This document shows, piece by piece, positions 35,744 to 45,314 of a stretch of 64,000 nucleotides of DNA. The position numbers and the translations under genes were made by a program. Below the pieces are notes generated by a model. It saw only the letters and a program-made list of their open reading frames with translations, made no database searches and had not been told where the DNA came from. Source of the stretch: an uncultured Paracoccaceae bacterium (GTDB lineage: Bacteria; Pseudomonadota; Alphaproteobacteria; Rhodobacterales; Rhodobacteraceae); the NCBI GenBank assembly GCA_947487205.1, contig CANKVU010000001.1, forward strand, positions 62,001 through 126,000. The letters are read 5' to 3'. Positions within the stretch are counted from its first letter, which is position 1; each line of letters opens with the position of its first letter.

Positions 35744-36532
35744 TCAACCGGGGGCGAACCATGCCGGCGCCGCCACGTCCAGCACCATCATCAGGATCAG
35801 TCCCGCCAGGAGCCCCGCGGTGGCGCGATTCTCGTTTCCGTTGCGGTGGGTGTCGGGAATGATCTCGTGGCTGATGATATAGAGCATCGCCCCCGCGGCA
35901 AAGGTGAGCCCCCAGGGCAGTGCCGCCTGCGACACGCTGACCGACCAGACGCCGATGGCGCCGCCGACGGGTTCCACCAGCCCCGTGGCCGCCGCGATCA
36001 GGCAGGATTCGATCCGCCCGTAACCCGCCGCCAGCAGCGAGACCGCCACCGCCAGCCCCTCGGGCGCGTTCTGCAGGCCGATGCCGATGGCGAGCGACAG
36101 GCCGTTCTCCACGTTGCCGCCGCCGAACCCCACCCCCACCGCCAGGCCCTCGGGGAAGTTGTGGATCGTGATCGCGATGACGAAGAGCCACATCCGCGCC
36201 AGTTCCTCGCCGCTCGCGCCTTCGCGCCGGCCCTCGAAATGCTCGTGGGGCAAGGCGTGGTTCAGCACCGCGACGAACGCCGCCCCGAGCGCGATGCCCG
36301 CCGCCGCGACCAGCGCCGCCCCGGTCGCGCCGTAGGACCCCTCGGCCGCGTCGATCCCGGGCAGGATCAGCGAGAAATACGACGCCGACAGCATCACCCC
36401 CGCCGCGAAGCCCAGGAACGCGTCCGCCGCGCGGCGCGACACCGAGCGGCCGAACAGCACCGGCAGCGCCCCGACGCCGGTCATCAGCCCCGCGCCAAGG
36501 CTCGCCACGATTCCCAGTGTGATGATGTCCAT
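35744..36532 (-). CDS. ZIP-family metal transporter
   Basis: A 262-residue transporter with eight likely membrane helices. The metal-binding helices carry HNFPEGLAVGVGFGGG (TM4) and LQNAPEGLAVAV (TM5). A histidine-bearing cytoplasmic loop LNHALPHEHFEGRREG lies after TM3, and SHEIIPDTH follows TM7. ZIP proteins carry zinc or iron into the cytoplasm. The ATG at 36532 gives the standard N-terminal helix MDIITLGIVASLGAGLMTG; a longer frame upstream is not protein-like. No Zur or Fur box was recognised. Confidence 0.92.
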   Translation of the reverse strand: MDIITLGIVASLGAGLMTGVGALPVLFGRSVSRRAADAFLGFAAGVMLSASYFSLILPGIDAAEGSYGATGAALVAAAGIALGAAFVAVLNHALPHEHFEGRREGASGEELARMWLFVIAITIHNFPEGLAVGVGFGGGNVENGLSLAIGIGLQNAPEGLAVAVSLLAAGYGRIESCLIAAATGLVEPVGGAIGVWSVSVSQAALPWGLTFAAGAMLYIISHEIIPDTHRNGNENRATAGLLAGLILMMVLDVAAPAWFAPG

Positions 36533-36678
36533 GCCGGGCCCAAGTGGCGCGGTTGCCGGCGCCGGCAAGGGCCGGCAATCCCCCTTCGCAACACTGCGTT
36601 CGGGGAACGTCGCCCCGCGCGCCGCCGTTCCTGCCCCGGGGCCCGCGACAGCGCCGGCCGCCGCCGCAGGAGACGCCG

Positions 36679-37116
36679 ATGATCCGAACCCTCGCCCTTC
36701 TCGCCCTGGTCGTTCCGGCCGCGGCCCCCGCGCAGGAGGCGCCGGTGGGCGGCATCGGCGCGCTCGCCTGCCGCGAAGTCGTGGGCGCCGAGAACGCCCC
36801 CTATCTGGCCCAGGTCGGGGATTGGGCGCTGGGCTACCTGTCCGGGCGGCTCGACGCCGGCCAGCGGCCCGCGGCGGGCACCGCGCTCTCGACGGGCTCG
36901 GCGATCGACGCGGTGACCGGGATCGCGGTGCGCTGCGCCCGGCGCCCCGACATGGCGGTGATCGACGCGGTCCGGGACTACGCGGCCGGCATCTTCGACG
37001 AGCCGCCGCAGGGCCGCGCGATCGCGCCCCTCGCCATGGGCGACGCGGACGAGGAGGGCGGCCGGATCGCCGCGGCGGTCCCGCGGCCCCGTCCCCGCCC
37101 GTCCGAGCGGCCCTGA
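36679..37116 (+). CDS. Small secreted hypothetical protein
   Basis: A 145-residue protein with a signal peptide MIRTLALLALVVPAAAPAQ. The mature part has two cysteines (ALACREVVG and AVRCARRPD) that could form a disulfide, a helix-rich middle (LGYLSGRLDAGQ, SAIDAVTGIAVRCARRPDMAVIDAVRDYAAGIF), and a Pro/Arg-rich tail. The pattern recalls HdeA-like periplasmic proteins but I cannot assign it. AGGAGA lies before the ATG. It is convergent with the puuD-like gene, 3 bp away. Confidence 0.7.
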   Translation: MIRTLALLALVVPAAAPAQEAPVGGIGALACREVVGAENAPYLAQVGDWALGYLSGRLDAGQRPAAGTALSTGSAIDAVTGIAVRCARRPDMAVIDAVRDYAAGIFDEPPQGRAIAPLAMGDADEEGGRIAAAVPRPRPRPSERP

Positions 37117-37119
37117 GGA

Positions 37120-37899
37120 TCAGGCGATGGCGCGGGCGGCGGCCGGCTGCGCGCCGCGGTTCCAGGCGCCCACCGCCTCGCCGAAGGCCGCGAAGAGCCG
37201 GCGCGACACCGGGTCGAGCCCGGCCTGGTATTCGGGATGCCATTGCACCGACAGGGTGAAGCCCGGCGCATCTGCGACATAGGCCGCCTCGGGCGTGCCG
37301 TCGGGCGCCCGCCCGTCCACGACGAATCGCGGCGCCGCCACCTCGACCCCCTGCCCGTGCAGCGTGTTGGTCATCACCGTCCGCGATCCCATCAGCCGGT
37401 GGAACGGCCCGCCCTCGGTGAACGTGACCTCGTGGCGGAGCGCGAATTTCTCCTCGATCGTGCCGTCGGGGGGCATCCGGTGGTTCGACCGCCCCGGCAG
37501 GTCCCGGATCTCGGGGTGAAGCGTGCCGCCCATCGCCACGTTCACCTCCTGATAGCCGCGGCAGATGCCCAGGAACGGCTGGCCCCGCTCCACCAGCGCC
37601 CGGATCAGCGGCAGGGCGATCCGGTCGCGCCCCCGGTCGAAGGTGCCGTGCGCCTCGCTCTCGTCATGGCCGTATTCCTCGGGGTGGACGTTCGGCCGCC
37701 CGCCGGGAAAGAGGAACCCGTCGAACCGGTCCAGAAGGTCCGGCACGGCGACGAGGTCGGGATCGGCCGGCACGATCACCGGGACCGCCCCCGCAACCTG
37801 CGCCACGCCTTCCGAGATCATGCGGCCGCCGCCGTGGATCTCGTAGGAATTGTCGATGAGGTGATGGTTGCCGATGATGCCGACAAGCGGGCGCGCCAT
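37120..37899 (-). CDS. Gamma-glutamyl-gamma-aminobutyrate hydrolase family (PuuD-like)
   Basis: A 259-residue class I glutamine-amidotransferase-like hydrolase (peptidase C26). The nucleophile Cys is in FLGICRGYQEVNVAMGG (about residue 115), and the His-Glu pair is in LSVQWHPEYQ. PGGRPNVHPEEYG and HTLHGQG-type motifs are those of PuuD. PuuD-type enzymes cleave gamma-glutamyl-GABA in putrescine breakdown; other puu genes are not nearby, so the substrate is uncertain. The ATG at 37899 has GGAGGTCAC just before it. Confidence 0.88.
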   Translation of the reverse strand: MARPLVGIIGNHHLIDNSYEIHGGGRMISEGVAQVAGAVPVIVPADPDLVAVPDLLDRFDGFLFPGGRPNVHPEEYGHDESEAHGTFDRGRDRIALPLIRALVERGQPFLGICRGYQEVNVAMGGTLHPEIRDLPGRSNHRMPPDGTIEEKFALRHEVTFTEGGPFHRLMGSRTVMTNTLHGQGVEVAAPRFVVDGRAPDGTPEAAYVADAPGFTLSVQWHPEYQAGLDPVSRRLFAAFGEAVGAWNRGAQPAAARAIA

Positions 37900-37960
37900 G
37901 GTGACCTCCGGTACGGGACGGAGGCAATATAAGGACCGCGCCCCGCCGCAGGCAACCGCC

Positions 37961-37991
37961 CCGGCCCCTGCGCGGATGCACAAGGGGCCGG
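37961..37991. other. 9-bp inverted repeat between puuD-like and glcG-like genes
   Basis: CCGGCCCCT (37961-37969) and AGGGGCCGG (37983-37991) are perfectly complementary with a 13-base loop. It lies 30-60 bp after the glcG-like gene in the direction of transcription. No T-run follows on either strand, so termination would be Rho-assisted or weak. Confidence 0.4.
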
Positions 37992-38021
37992 AACGGCGCG
38001 CACGCGGGCGCCCCTGGCGCG

Positions 38022-38447
38022 TTACGCGGCGCCCGTCAGACCGGCCGCCTCCAGGCCCTTCAGCCCGACGGCGGCGTCGTTGTCCGACGTGTCCCCGGTC
38101 ACGCCCAGCGCGCCGATCACCGCGTCGCCGTCCTTGATCAGGATGCCGCCCGGAACCGGGACCACCGCACCGCCGAAGGCGCCGTTCATGGCGGTCATGA
38201 AGTAATGCTGGCTCTCGGCGCGGTCCATCTGCGCCGAGCCGGGCATGCCCAGCATCACCGCGCCATGGGCCTTGCCGTGGGCGATGGTGAACCGCCCCGG
38301 CGCGGCGCCGTCCTGCCGCTCGAAGGCCAGGACATGGCCGCCCGCGTCCAGCACGATCGCCGAAAGCGGCTTCAGCCCCGCTTCCTTGCCGGCGTCGAAG
38401 GTGGCGCGGATGGCCGTGCGGGCCTGTTCCAGCGTGAGCGTGGTCAT
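38022..38447 (-). CDS. GlcG/HbpS-like heme-degrading family protein
   Basis: A 141-residue GlcG/HbpS-domain protein. LTLEQARTAIRATFDAGKEAGLKPLSAIVLDAGGHVLAFERQDGAAPGR and PGGILIKDGDAVIGALGVTGDTSDNDAAVG are the family's core. GlcG genes accompany the glycolate operon in many bacteria; the biochemical role is not settled. Here it follows malate synthase G after 47 bp, which agrees with a glyoxylate/glycolate link. SD AGGAGA lies upstream of the ATG. No signal peptide, so cytoplasmic. Confidence 0.85.
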   Translation of the reverse strand: MTTLTLEQARTAIRATFDAGKEAGLKPLSAIVLDAGGHVLAFERQDGAAPGRFTIAHGKAHGAVMLGMPGSAQMDRAESQHYFMTAMNGAFGGAVVPVPGGILIKDGDAVIGALGVTGDTSDNDAAVGLKGLEAAGLTGAA

Positions 38448-38494
38448 GGTCTTTCTCCTGTCCCTGTCCGGTATCGCGGCCGCCGAGGCGGGCC

Positions 38495-40651
38495 TCAGCC
38501 CGCCATCGCCTTGCGCTCCTGGCGCCGCGCGTGCAGCACCGGCTCGGTATAGCCCGACGGCTGCGCGCGGCCCTCGAAGACGAGGTCGCAGGCCGCCTTG
38601 AAGGCCGGCCCGTCATAGCCGGGCGCCATGGGGCGGTAGTTCGGATCGCCCGCGTTCTGGCGGTCCACCACCTCGGCCATCTTCTTCATGGTGTCCATCA
38701 CCCGCTCCTCCGTGACGACGCCGTGCTGGAGCCAGTTCGCCAGCGCCTGGGAGGAGATCCGGCAGGTCGCGCGGTCCTCCATCTTGCCCACGTCGTGGAT
38801 GTCGGGAACGGTGGAGCAGCCCACCCCCTGATCGACCCAGCGCACCACGTAACCCAGGATGCCCTGGGCGTTGTTCTCGATCTCGGCGGTGATCTCCTCG
38901 TCGGAATAGTTCTTCCCCGAGGCGAGCGGCAGCGTCAGCAGGTCGCCCAGCGCGGCGCGCCGGCCGCCGTTCGCGATCTCCTCCTGCACCTCGGCCACGT
39001 CGACGCGGTGATAATGGATCGCGTGCAGCGTGGCCGCCGTGGGCGAGGGCACCCAGGCGCAGTTGGCGCCCGCCTTCGGGTGGCCGATCTTCTGCTCCAG
39101 CATCGCCTCCATCAGCGCGGGCTCGGCCCACATGCCCTTGCCGATCTGGGCCTTGCCGCGGAACCCGCAGGCCAGGCCCACATCCACGTTGCCGTCCTCG
39201 TAGGCCCGGATCCAGTCGGAGTTCTTCATCTCCCCCTTCCGCACCATCGGCCCCGCCTCCATCGAGGTGTGGATCTCGTCGCCGGTGCGGTCGAGGAAGC
39301 CGGTATTGATGAAGGCCACGCGCGATTTCGCCGCGCGGATGCATTCCTTGAGGTTGGCCGAGGTGCGGCGCTCCTCGTCCATGATGCCGATCTTCACCGT
39401 GTTGGCCGGCACGCCCAGGATCTCCTCGACCCGGCCGAACAGACGGTCGGTGAAGGCGACCTCCTCGGGCCCGTGCATCTTCGGCTTGACCACGTAGATG
39501 GAGCCGGTCTCGGAATTGCCGCCCTCGCGGTTCAGGTCGTGCAGCGCGATGAGCGAGGTCATCATCGCGTCCATCAGCCCCTCGAAGACCTCCTCGCCGT
39601 CGCGGTCGAGGATCGCGGGATTGGTCATCAGGTGGCCGACATTTCGGATCAGCATCAGCGCGCGGCTCTTCAACCGCAATTCGCCCCCGTCCGGCGCGGT
39701 GAAGGTCCGGTCCTCCGACAGGCGCCGGGTGAAGGTCCGGCCGCCCTTGGCGACCTCCTCGGTCAGGTCGCCCTTCATCAGGCCCAGCCAGTTGGAATAG
39801 GCCAGCACCTTGTCCTCGGCATCGACGGCGGCGACCGAATCCTCGCAATCCATGATGGCCGAGACGGCGCTCTCCATCTCGATGTCGGACAGGCCCGCCT
39901 GGTCGCGCGACCCGATCCGGTGCTCGCGGTCCACGTTCAGGATCACGTGCAGCGCGTTGTTCCTCAGCACGATGGCGGTCGGCGCGTCCGACGGGCCGGA
40001 ATGGCCCGCGAAGGCGTCCGGCGCGGCCAGCTGCCGGTCCCCGTCTTCGGTGCGCGCCACGAGGCCGTGGGGCCCGATCTGGTAGGCCGTCACCTCCCGG
40101 TGCGACCCGGCGGCCAGCGGGAACAGCTCGTCGAGCAGCCCCTTCGCCCAGGCGATCACCCGGTCGCCGCGTTCGGGGTCGTAATCGCTCCCCTCGGGCG
40201 CATCGCCCATCGCGTCGGTGCCGTAGAGCGCGTCATAGAGCGAGCCCCACCGCGCATTCGCCGCGTTCAGCGCATAGCGCGCGTTCATGATCGGCACGAC
40301 CAGCTGGGGGCCGGCCACGGTCGCGATCTCGGGATCGGTGCGGGGGGTGTCGATGGCGAAATCGGCCCCCTCCTCCACCAGGTAGCCGATCTCGCGCAGG
40401 AACCCCTCATAGGCGTCGCGGTCCTGCACCGGGCCGGGATTGTCGCGGTGCCAGGCGTCGATCCGCTCCTGCATCTCGCGCCGCGCGTCGAGCAGTCGGC
40501 GGTTTTCCGGCCCCATCTCGTGGACGATGCCCGAGAACCCCTTCCAGACCGCGTCGGCCGACAGGTCGAGGCCCGTCAGCGCCTGCTCGTCGACGAAGGC
40601 GGCCAGTCCCGCCTCCACCTGCAATCCGTGGCGATCCACCCTCTCGGTCAT
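38495..40651 (-). CDS. glcB: Malate synthase G
   Basis: A 718-residue malate synthase G, the long monomeric form. The catalytic region includes [67 protein letters not shown], the [23 protein letters not shown] motif and, near the C-terminus, the base-bearing [26 protein letters not shown]. It condenses glyoxylate and acetyl-CoA to malate. The ATG at 40651 overlaps the DUF2256 stop by 4 bp (ATGA), which fixes the start. A GlcG-like gene follows, which suggests a glyoxylate-utilisation unit. Confidence 0.95.
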   Translation of the reverse strand: MTERVDRHGLQVEAGLAAFVDEQALTGLDLSADAVWKGFSGIVHEMGPENRRLLDARREMQERIDAWHRDNPGPVQDRDAYEGFLREIGYLVEEGADFAIDTPRTDPEIATVAGPQLVVPIMNARYALNAANARWGSLYDALYGTDAMGDAPEGSDYDPERGDRVIAWAKGLLDELFPLAAGSHREVTAYQIGPHGLVARTEDGDRQLAAPDAFAGHSGPSDAPTAIVLRNNALHVILNVDREHRIGSRDQAGLSDIEMESAVSAIMDCEDSVAAVDAEDKVLAYSNWLGLMKGDLTEEVAKGGRTFTRRLSEDRTFTAPDGGELRLKSRALMLIRNVGHLMTNPAILDRDGEEVFEGLMDAMMTSLIALHDLNREGGNSETGSIYVVKPKMHGPEEVAFTDRLFGRVEEILGVPANTVKIGIMDEERRTSANLKECIRAAKSRVAFINTGFLDRTGDEIHTSMEAGPMVRKGEMKNSDWIRAYEDGNVDVGLACGFRGKAQIGKGMWAEPALMEAMLEQKIGHPKAGANCAWVPSPTAATLHAIHYHRVDVAEVQEEIANGGRRAALGDLLTLPLASGKNYSDEEITAEIENNAQGILGYVVRWVDQGVGCSTVPDIHDVGKMEDRATCRISSQALANWLQHGVVTEERVMDTMKKMAEVVDRQNAGDPNYRPMAPGYDGPAFKAACDLVFEGRAQPSGYTEPVLHARRQERKAMAG

Positions 40652-40830
40652 CTGCGTTCCTCCGCCAGTTCGTTCGTTGTCCTGCGCCCGCGTTCTCCGC
40701 GGCACCGCTCGGAGCAGTACTTCACGTCGTCCCAGACGTCCCGCCATTTCCTGCGCCAGGAAAAGGGGCGTCCGCAGACGGCGCATGTCTTGCGGGGACG
40801 GTCCCGCGCGGACCGTCCCTTGCGGCTCAC
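40648..40830 (-). CDS. DUF2256 mini zinc-ribbon protein
   Basis: A 60-residue protein starting with GTG at 40830. The DUF2256 core is complete: [16 protein letters not shown], then [14 protein letters not shown], giving two CxxC-type pairs (CAVC and CSERC) likely to hold zinc. Function is unknown for the family. Its start overlaps the stop of the preceding mini-membrane protein by 4 bp (GTGA), and its stop overlaps the malate synthase start by 4 bp, so all three are translationally coupled. Easy to miss because of size and the GTG start. Confidence 0.88.
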   Translation of the reverse strand: MSRKGRSARDRPRKTCAVCGRPFSWRRKWRDVWDDVKYCSERCRGERGRRTTNELAEERR

Positions 40831-41033
40831 TCGGCCGCGTCCCCCGCGCTCTCGCCCGTCACCGCCGAGCCGTCGACCGGCTCGTCGTTGCCCGGCTCGT
40901 TGCCGCTGCCGGTCATCCACAGCACCAGGCCCACGAGCAGGATCAGCGCCACCGCCACCGCCCAGACCATGCCCCACAGGGGGCCCTTGTGCCGCTTTTC
41001 CTGCTTCTTCACATTCGTGTTCGGAGCAGACAT
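40827..41033 (-). CDS. Small single-span membrane protein
   Basis: A 68-residue protein: a basic N-terminus ([17 protein letters not shown]), one membrane helix (about residues 19-40, [22 protein letters not shown]) and an acidic tail ([14 protein letters not shown] onward). Such topology puts the acidic tail in the periplasm. No family recognised. It is the first gene of the coupled set with DUF2256 and glcB, and is divergent from pepN. SD-like AGGAGAACAGG lies upstream. Confidence 0.75.
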   Translation of the reverse strand: MSAPNTNVKKQEKRHKGPLWGMVWAVAVALILLVGLVLWMTGSGNEPGNDEPVDGSAVTGESAGDAAE

Positions 41034-41129
41034 CCTGTTCTCCTTGAGATGCTCGATCCGCCGCGCGGACCCTTCGGGGCGAAACGTAGGCGGCGGCCAA
41101 AGGTTCGCCACGAATTCAGGAGGTCGTCC

Positions 41130-43685
41130 ATGAAGGACGCCGCGCCCCGCGCCATCCGCCTTGCCGAGTACACGCCGCCCGCCTTCCTGGTGGAGCATGC
41201 CGCGTTGACCGTCCGCCTGTCTCCTGGCGCGACGCGGATCGTCTCGGCGCTCAGGATGCGGCGAAATCCCGCGGGGTCGGGCAACCGGCTGTGGCTCGAC
41301 GGCGAGGGGCTGACGCTCCTCTGGGCGCGGATCGACGGCGAGGAGGTGACGCCCCGGGTGCTGCCCGACGGGCTGGAGATCGACGCCCCCGACGCCTTCC
41401 TCTGGGAGGCCGAGGTGGAGATCGCGCCCGACGCCAACACCGCGCTCGAGGGGCTCTACATGTCGCGTGGCATGTACTGCACCCAATGCGAGGCCGAGGG
41501 CTTCCGCAAGATCACCTACTACCCCGACCGCCCCGACGTGATGGCCCCCTTCGAGGTGCGGATCGAAAGCGACCTGCCCGTGCTCCTGTCGAACGGCGAT
41601 CCCGTCGAGCGGGGCGAGGGATACGCGCTCTGGCGCGACCCCTGGCCCAAGCCCGCCTATCTCTTCGCCCTCGTCGCGGGCGACCTCGTCGCCCATTCCG
41701 ACCGCTTCACCACCTCCGAGGGGCGCGATGTCGCGCTGAATATCTGGGTCCGCCCCGGCGACGAGGACCGCTGCGCCTATGCCATGGACGCGCTGAAACG
41801 CTCGATGGCCTGGGACGAGCGGGCCTATGGCCGCGCCTACGACCTCGACGTGTTCAACATCGTCGCGGTGGACGATTTCAACATGGGCGCGATGGAGAAC
41901 AAGGGCCTCAACATCTTCAACGCCCGCTACGTCCTGGCCTCGCCCGAAACGGCGACCGACGCCGATTACGCCCGGATCGAGGCGATCATCGCCCACGAAT
42001 ACTTCCACAACTGGACCGGCAACCGGATCACCTGCCGCGACTGGTTCCAGCTCTGCCTCAAGGAGGGGCTGACCGTCTTCCGCGACCAGAGCTTCTCGGC
42101 CGACGAGCGCTCCGCCGGCGTGAAGCGGATCGAGGACGTGCAGATGCTGCGCGCCCGCCAGTTCCGCGAGGATGCGGGCCCCCTCGCCCATCCCGTCCGC
42201 CCCGAAAGCTATATCGAGATCAACAACTTCTACACCGCCACCGTCTACGAGAAGGGGGCCGAGATCATCGGCATGCTCAAGCGCCTCGTGGGCGACGCGG
42301 CCTATCGGCGCGCGCTCGACCTCTATTTCGAGCGCCATGACGGGCAGGCCTGCACGATCGAGGACTGGCTCCGCGTGTTCGAGGACGCGACCGGCCGCGA
42401 CCTGGGACAGTTCGCCCTCTGGTACCACCAGGCCGGCACCCCCCGCGTCAGCGTCCGGAGCCGGATCGAGGGCGGCACCCTGACCCTGACGCTCGCGCAG
42501 GACATCCCGCCCACCCCGGGCCAGCCGGAGAAGCTCGCCCACCTGATCCCCGTCGCGGTCGGCGCCATCGGCCGCGACGGCGCCGAGGTCCTGCCCACCC
42601 AGGTGGTGGAACTGAGCGAGCCTCGGCAGGAAGTGTCGTTCGAGATCGGCACCGACGACGCCGTTCCGTCGGTGCTGCGGGCCTTCTCCGCGCCGGTCAT
42701 CCTGCGCCATGACCTGTCGCAGGCCGACCGCGCCCTGCTCCTCGCCCACGACACCGACCCGTTCGTGAAATGGGAATCGGGTCGCGTGCTGGCCAAGGAC
42801 GCGCTGCTCGCCATGGTGACGACGGGCGCCGCCCCCGACCCCGCCCATCTCGACGCGCTGGGGCCGGTGATCCGCGATCCGGGCCAGGACCCGGCCTTCC
42901 GCGCGATGGCGCTGGGCCTGCCCTCGGACGACGACATGGCGCAGACGCTGGCCGATGCCGGCGCCACGCCCGATCCATCGGCCATCGCCACCGCGCGGCG
43001 CGCGATGCAGGAGGCGATGGCCCGCCACCTCGCGCCGGATCTCGACCGGCTCTACGGCGACATGGCCGTCTCCGGCCCCTATTCGCCCGATGCCGACAGC
43101 GCCGGGCGGCGGGCGCTCCGCAACATGGCCCTGGACCTTCTGACGCGCATCGACGGGGGCGAGCGCGCCCGCGCCCAGTTCGCCGCCGCCGACAACATGA
43201 CCGACGAGGTCGCGGCCCTGTCCGCCCTGCAACGGATCGGCGCGGGCGAGGCCGAGACGGCCGCCTTCCAGGACCGCTGGCAGGACGACCGGCTGGTGAT
43301 GGACAAGTGGTTCACGCTCCAGGTCGTGAACGCGCCCGGCGATACCGGCGCGGGCGTCGCCCGCGACCTGACCGCGCACCCGGCCTTCGACTGGAAGAAC
43401 CCCAACCGGTTCCGGGCCGTGATCGGCGCGCTCGGGGCGAATCACGCGGGCTTCCATGCCGCTGGCGGCGCCGGTTACGCCCTGGTGGCGGAATGGCTGA
43501 TCCGGCTCGATCCGCTGAACCCGCAGACCACCGCGCGGATGACCACGATGTTCGAGACCTGGCGCCGCTACGACGCCGATCGTCGGGACCTGATGCGCGC
43601 GGCGCTGGAGCGGATCGCGGCCACCCACGGCCTGTCCCGCGACACCGCCGAGATGGTCAGCCGGATCCTGGGGCAGCCGGGCTGA
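41130..43685 (+). CDS. pepN: Aminopeptidase N
   Basis: An 851-residue M1 aminopeptidase of the E. coli PepN type. The substrate motif GAMENKGLNIFN (about residues 255-266), zinc site HEYFHNWTGNRITCRDWFQLCLKEG (HExxH and the distal Glu) and the long helical C-terminal domain are all present. It removes N-terminal residues from peptides in the cytoplasm. The ATG at 41130 follows AGGAGGT 6 bases upstream, which decides the start against upstream in-frame codons. Length is as expected. It stands alone, divergent from the DUF2256-glcB unit. Confidence 0.95.
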   Translation: MKDAAPRAIRLAEYTPPAFLVEHAALTVRLSPGATRIVSALRMRRNPAGSGNRLWLDGEGLTLLWARIDGEEVTPRVLPDGLEIDAPDAFLWEAEVEIAPDANTALEGLYMSRGMYCTQCEAEGFRKITYYPDRPDVMAPFEVRIESDLPVLLSNGDPVERGEGYALWRDPWPKPAYLFALVAGDLVAHSDRFTTSEGRDVALNIWVRPGDEDRCAYAMDALKRSMAWDERAYGRAYDLDVFNIVAVDDFNMGAMENKGLNIFNARYVLASPETATDADYARIEAIIAHEYFHNWTGNRITCRDWFQLCLKEGLTVFRDQSFSADERSAGVKRIEDVQMLRARQFREDAGPLAHPVRPESYIEINNFYTATVYEKGAEIIGMLKRLVGDAAYRRALDLYFERHDGQACTIEDWLRVFEDATGRDLGQFALWYHQAGTPRVSVRSRIEGGTLTLTLAQDIPPTPGQPEKLAHLIPVAVGAIGRDGAEVLPTQVVELSEPRQEVSFEIGTDDAVPSVLRAFSAPVILRHDLSQADRALLLAHDTDPFVKWESGRVLAKDALLAMVTTGAAPDPAHLDALGPVIRDPGQDPAFRAMALGLPSDDDMAQTLADAGATPDPSAIATARRAMQEAMARHLAPDLDRLYGDMAVSGPYSPDADSAGRRALRNMALDLLTRIDGGERARAQFAAADNMTDEVAALSALQRIGAGEAETAAFQDRWQDDRLVMDKWFTLQVVNAPGDTGAGVARDLTAHPAFDWKNPNRFRAVIGALGANHAGFHAAGGAGYALVAEWLIRLDPLNPQTTARMTTMFETWRRYDADRRDLMRAALERIAATHGLSRDTAEMVSRILGQPG

Positions 43686-43756
43686 GGGGGGATCGGAACC
43701 GGCCCGCCCCGCCATCGGTTTGACCCACGAAGCTCAACGAACGACGGAGAAACCCG

Positions 43757-44317
43757 ATGGCTAACATCGACAACGCCAAGATCGTCATCCTGGCGACAGA
43801 CGGCTTCGAGCAGGTCGAATTGACCACCCCGCAGGAGAAACTGCGCCAGGCCGGCGCCCAGATCCACGTCGCCAGCCCCGATGGCCAGGCCATCAAGGGT
43901 TGGTATTTCGACCGCTGGGGCGACGACGTGACGGTCGACAAGAAGATCGCCGACGTGAACGTCGAGGATTACGACGCGATGGTCCTGCCCGGCGGCCAGA
44001 TCAACCCCGACGTGTTGCGGGCCGATGCCGACGCGGTGCAGAAGATCAAGGATTTCGCCGCCACCGGCAAGCCGCTGGCCGCGATCTGCCACGCGCCGTG
44101 GCTGCTGATCGAGGCCGACCTCGTGCGCGGCAAGCGCCTGACCTCGTTCTCCTCGATCCGCACCGACCTCAGGAATGCCGGTGCCGACGTGGTGGACGAG
44201 ATGGTCGCCCAGGACGGCAACCTGATCACCAGCCGCAATCCCGACGACCTCGACGCTTTCGTGTCGGCCATCGTCGACGCGGTGGCGCAGTCCCGGTCCG
44301 ACCGGAACGCCGCGTGA
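43757..44317 (+). CDS. PfpI/DJ-1 family type 1 amidotransferase-like protein
   Basis: A 186-residue protein of the PfpI/YhbO group. ILATDGFEQVELTTPQEKLRQAGA holds the conserved acidic residue, MVLPGGQINPD the next loop, and the reactive Cys is in LAAICHAPWLLIEADL (about residue 112). Members are reported as protease, chaperone or deglycase in stress; which applies here cannot be told. GGAG lies before the ATG. A very strong terminator follows 8 bp after the stop. Confidence 0.9.
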   Translation: MANIDNAKIVILATDGFEQVELTTPQEKLRQAGAQIHVASPDGQAIKGWYFDRWGDDVTVDKKIADVNVEDYDAMVLPGGQINPDVLRADADAVQKIKDFAATGKPLAAICHAPWLLIEADLVRGKRLTSFSSIRTDLRNAGADVVDEMVAQDGNLITSRNPDDLDAFVSAIVDAVAQSRSDRNAA

Positions 44318-44324
44318 CGCGCCC

Positions 44325-44377
44325 GGCCGATAGCGGCGGTCCGCCACCGATCGGATCGCCGCTATCGGCCTTTTCTT
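44325..44377 (+). terminator. Strong intrinsic terminator after the PfpI-like gene
   Basis: GGCCGATAGCGGCG (44325-44338) and CGCCGCTATCGGCC (44357-44370) form a perfect 14-bp stem with an 18-base loop, followed at once by TTTTCTT (44371-44377). It is the clearest terminator in the window and separates the PfpI-like gene from the acyltransferase gene. Confidence 0.92.
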
Positions 44378-44435
44378 GCCTTTCTGTTAAGGTCACGCCA
44401 AATCTCGGGTCAGAGACGCGACGGGCGGGGCCGAC

Positions 44436-45311
44436 ATGGGCATGAAAGAACGCATAGACGAGCAGATCGTCCAACGGGCGGCATGGCTCGAACGGCCCAA
44501 CCCGGCCGTTCGCGCCATACGTGCGTTCTTGAACAGGCTCCTCAGCTACGACCGGACCACCCGGCTCGCCGAGGAGATGGACGATTGGTCGGGCCATGCG
44601 ATCATGACCCGGATGGGCCACATGCTGGCCCGCGACGTCGAGGCGCACGGCCTGTCGCGAATCCCCCGCCGCGGCGGCGCGCTCATCGTGTGCAACCATC
44701 CCACCGGCATCGCCGACGGGATCGTGCTCTACCACCTGCTGTCGCCGATCCGGCCGGACCTGTTCTTCTACGCCAATTCCGACATCCTGAAGGTCGTCCC
44801 GCAACTCGAGCGGATGATCGCGCCGGTGGAATGGCGCGAGGATCGCCGCAGCCGCTCCAAGACGCGCGAGACGATGACCTTCACCCGCGCCGCCATGGCC
44901 GAGGAGCGGCTGGGCATCATCTTCCCCTCCGGGCGGCTGGCCAAGCGACGCGGCCTGCGCCTGCACGAGCGCGACTGGATGACCTCGGCGGCGATGATCG
45001 CCAAGAAGTTCGACGTGCCGGTGATCCCGGTCAACATCCGCTCGCGCAACTCGGCGCTGTTCTACCTCTTCGACCTGATCCATCCCAGCTTGCGCGACAT
45101 CACCTTGTTCCACGAGACGCTGAACAAGGCCAACCAGCCGTTCCGCGTCACCGTGGGGGAGCCGATCTCGCCCAAGGCGCTCCAGGGCAGCGCCGAGGAG
45201 GGGATCGAGATCATGCGCCGCGCCACCCTCGTGCTGGGTGGCCGCCACGCGCCCGAAGTGTCGCTCCTCGACGTGAGCCGCCGCCCCAGCTGGGCCGCCC
45301 GCTCGCCCTGA
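44436..45311 (+). CDS. PlsC-like lysophospholipid acyltransferase
   Basis: A 291-residue protein of the glycerolipid acyltransferase family. The active-site NHPTGIADG matches the NHx4D motif (about residue 87), and IIFPSGRLAKRRG is the second substrate-binding block. No membrane helix is obvious, so it may be peripheral. It probably acylates a lysophospholipid or an ornithine-type lipid; the substrate cannot be told. It begins 58 bp after the strong terminator, so it must have its own promoter. It is convergent with the lytic-transglycosylase-like gene, 3 bp apart. Confidence 0.85.
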   Translation: MGMKERIDEQIVQRAAWLERPNPAVRAIRAFLNRLLSYDRTTRLAEEMDDWSGHAIMTRMGHMLARDVEAHGLSRIPRRGGALIVCNHPTGIADGIVLYHLLSPIRPDLFFYANSDILKVVPQLERMIAPVEWREDRRSRSKTRETMTFTRAAMAEERLGIIFPSGRLAKRRGLRLHERDWMTSAAMIAKKFDVPVIPVNIRSRNSALFYLFDLIHPSLRDITLFHETLNKANQPFRVTVGEPISPKALQGSAEEGIEIMRRATLVLGGRHAPEVSLLDVSRRPSWAARSP

Positions 45312-45314
45312 GGT

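Noticed and set aside
31753-35862. A 1369-codon plus-strand open frame across cobK, the MFS gene and the minus-strand genes
   Set aside because: It is composed of Arg/Pro/His-rich GC-frame sequence and is antisense or out of frame to well-supported proteins; high GC alone yields such frames.
40827-43715. A 962-codon minus-strand open frame opposite pepN
   Set aside because: It is antisense to aminopeptidase N. Only its final 68 codons (40827-41033) form a believable protein, which I list separately.
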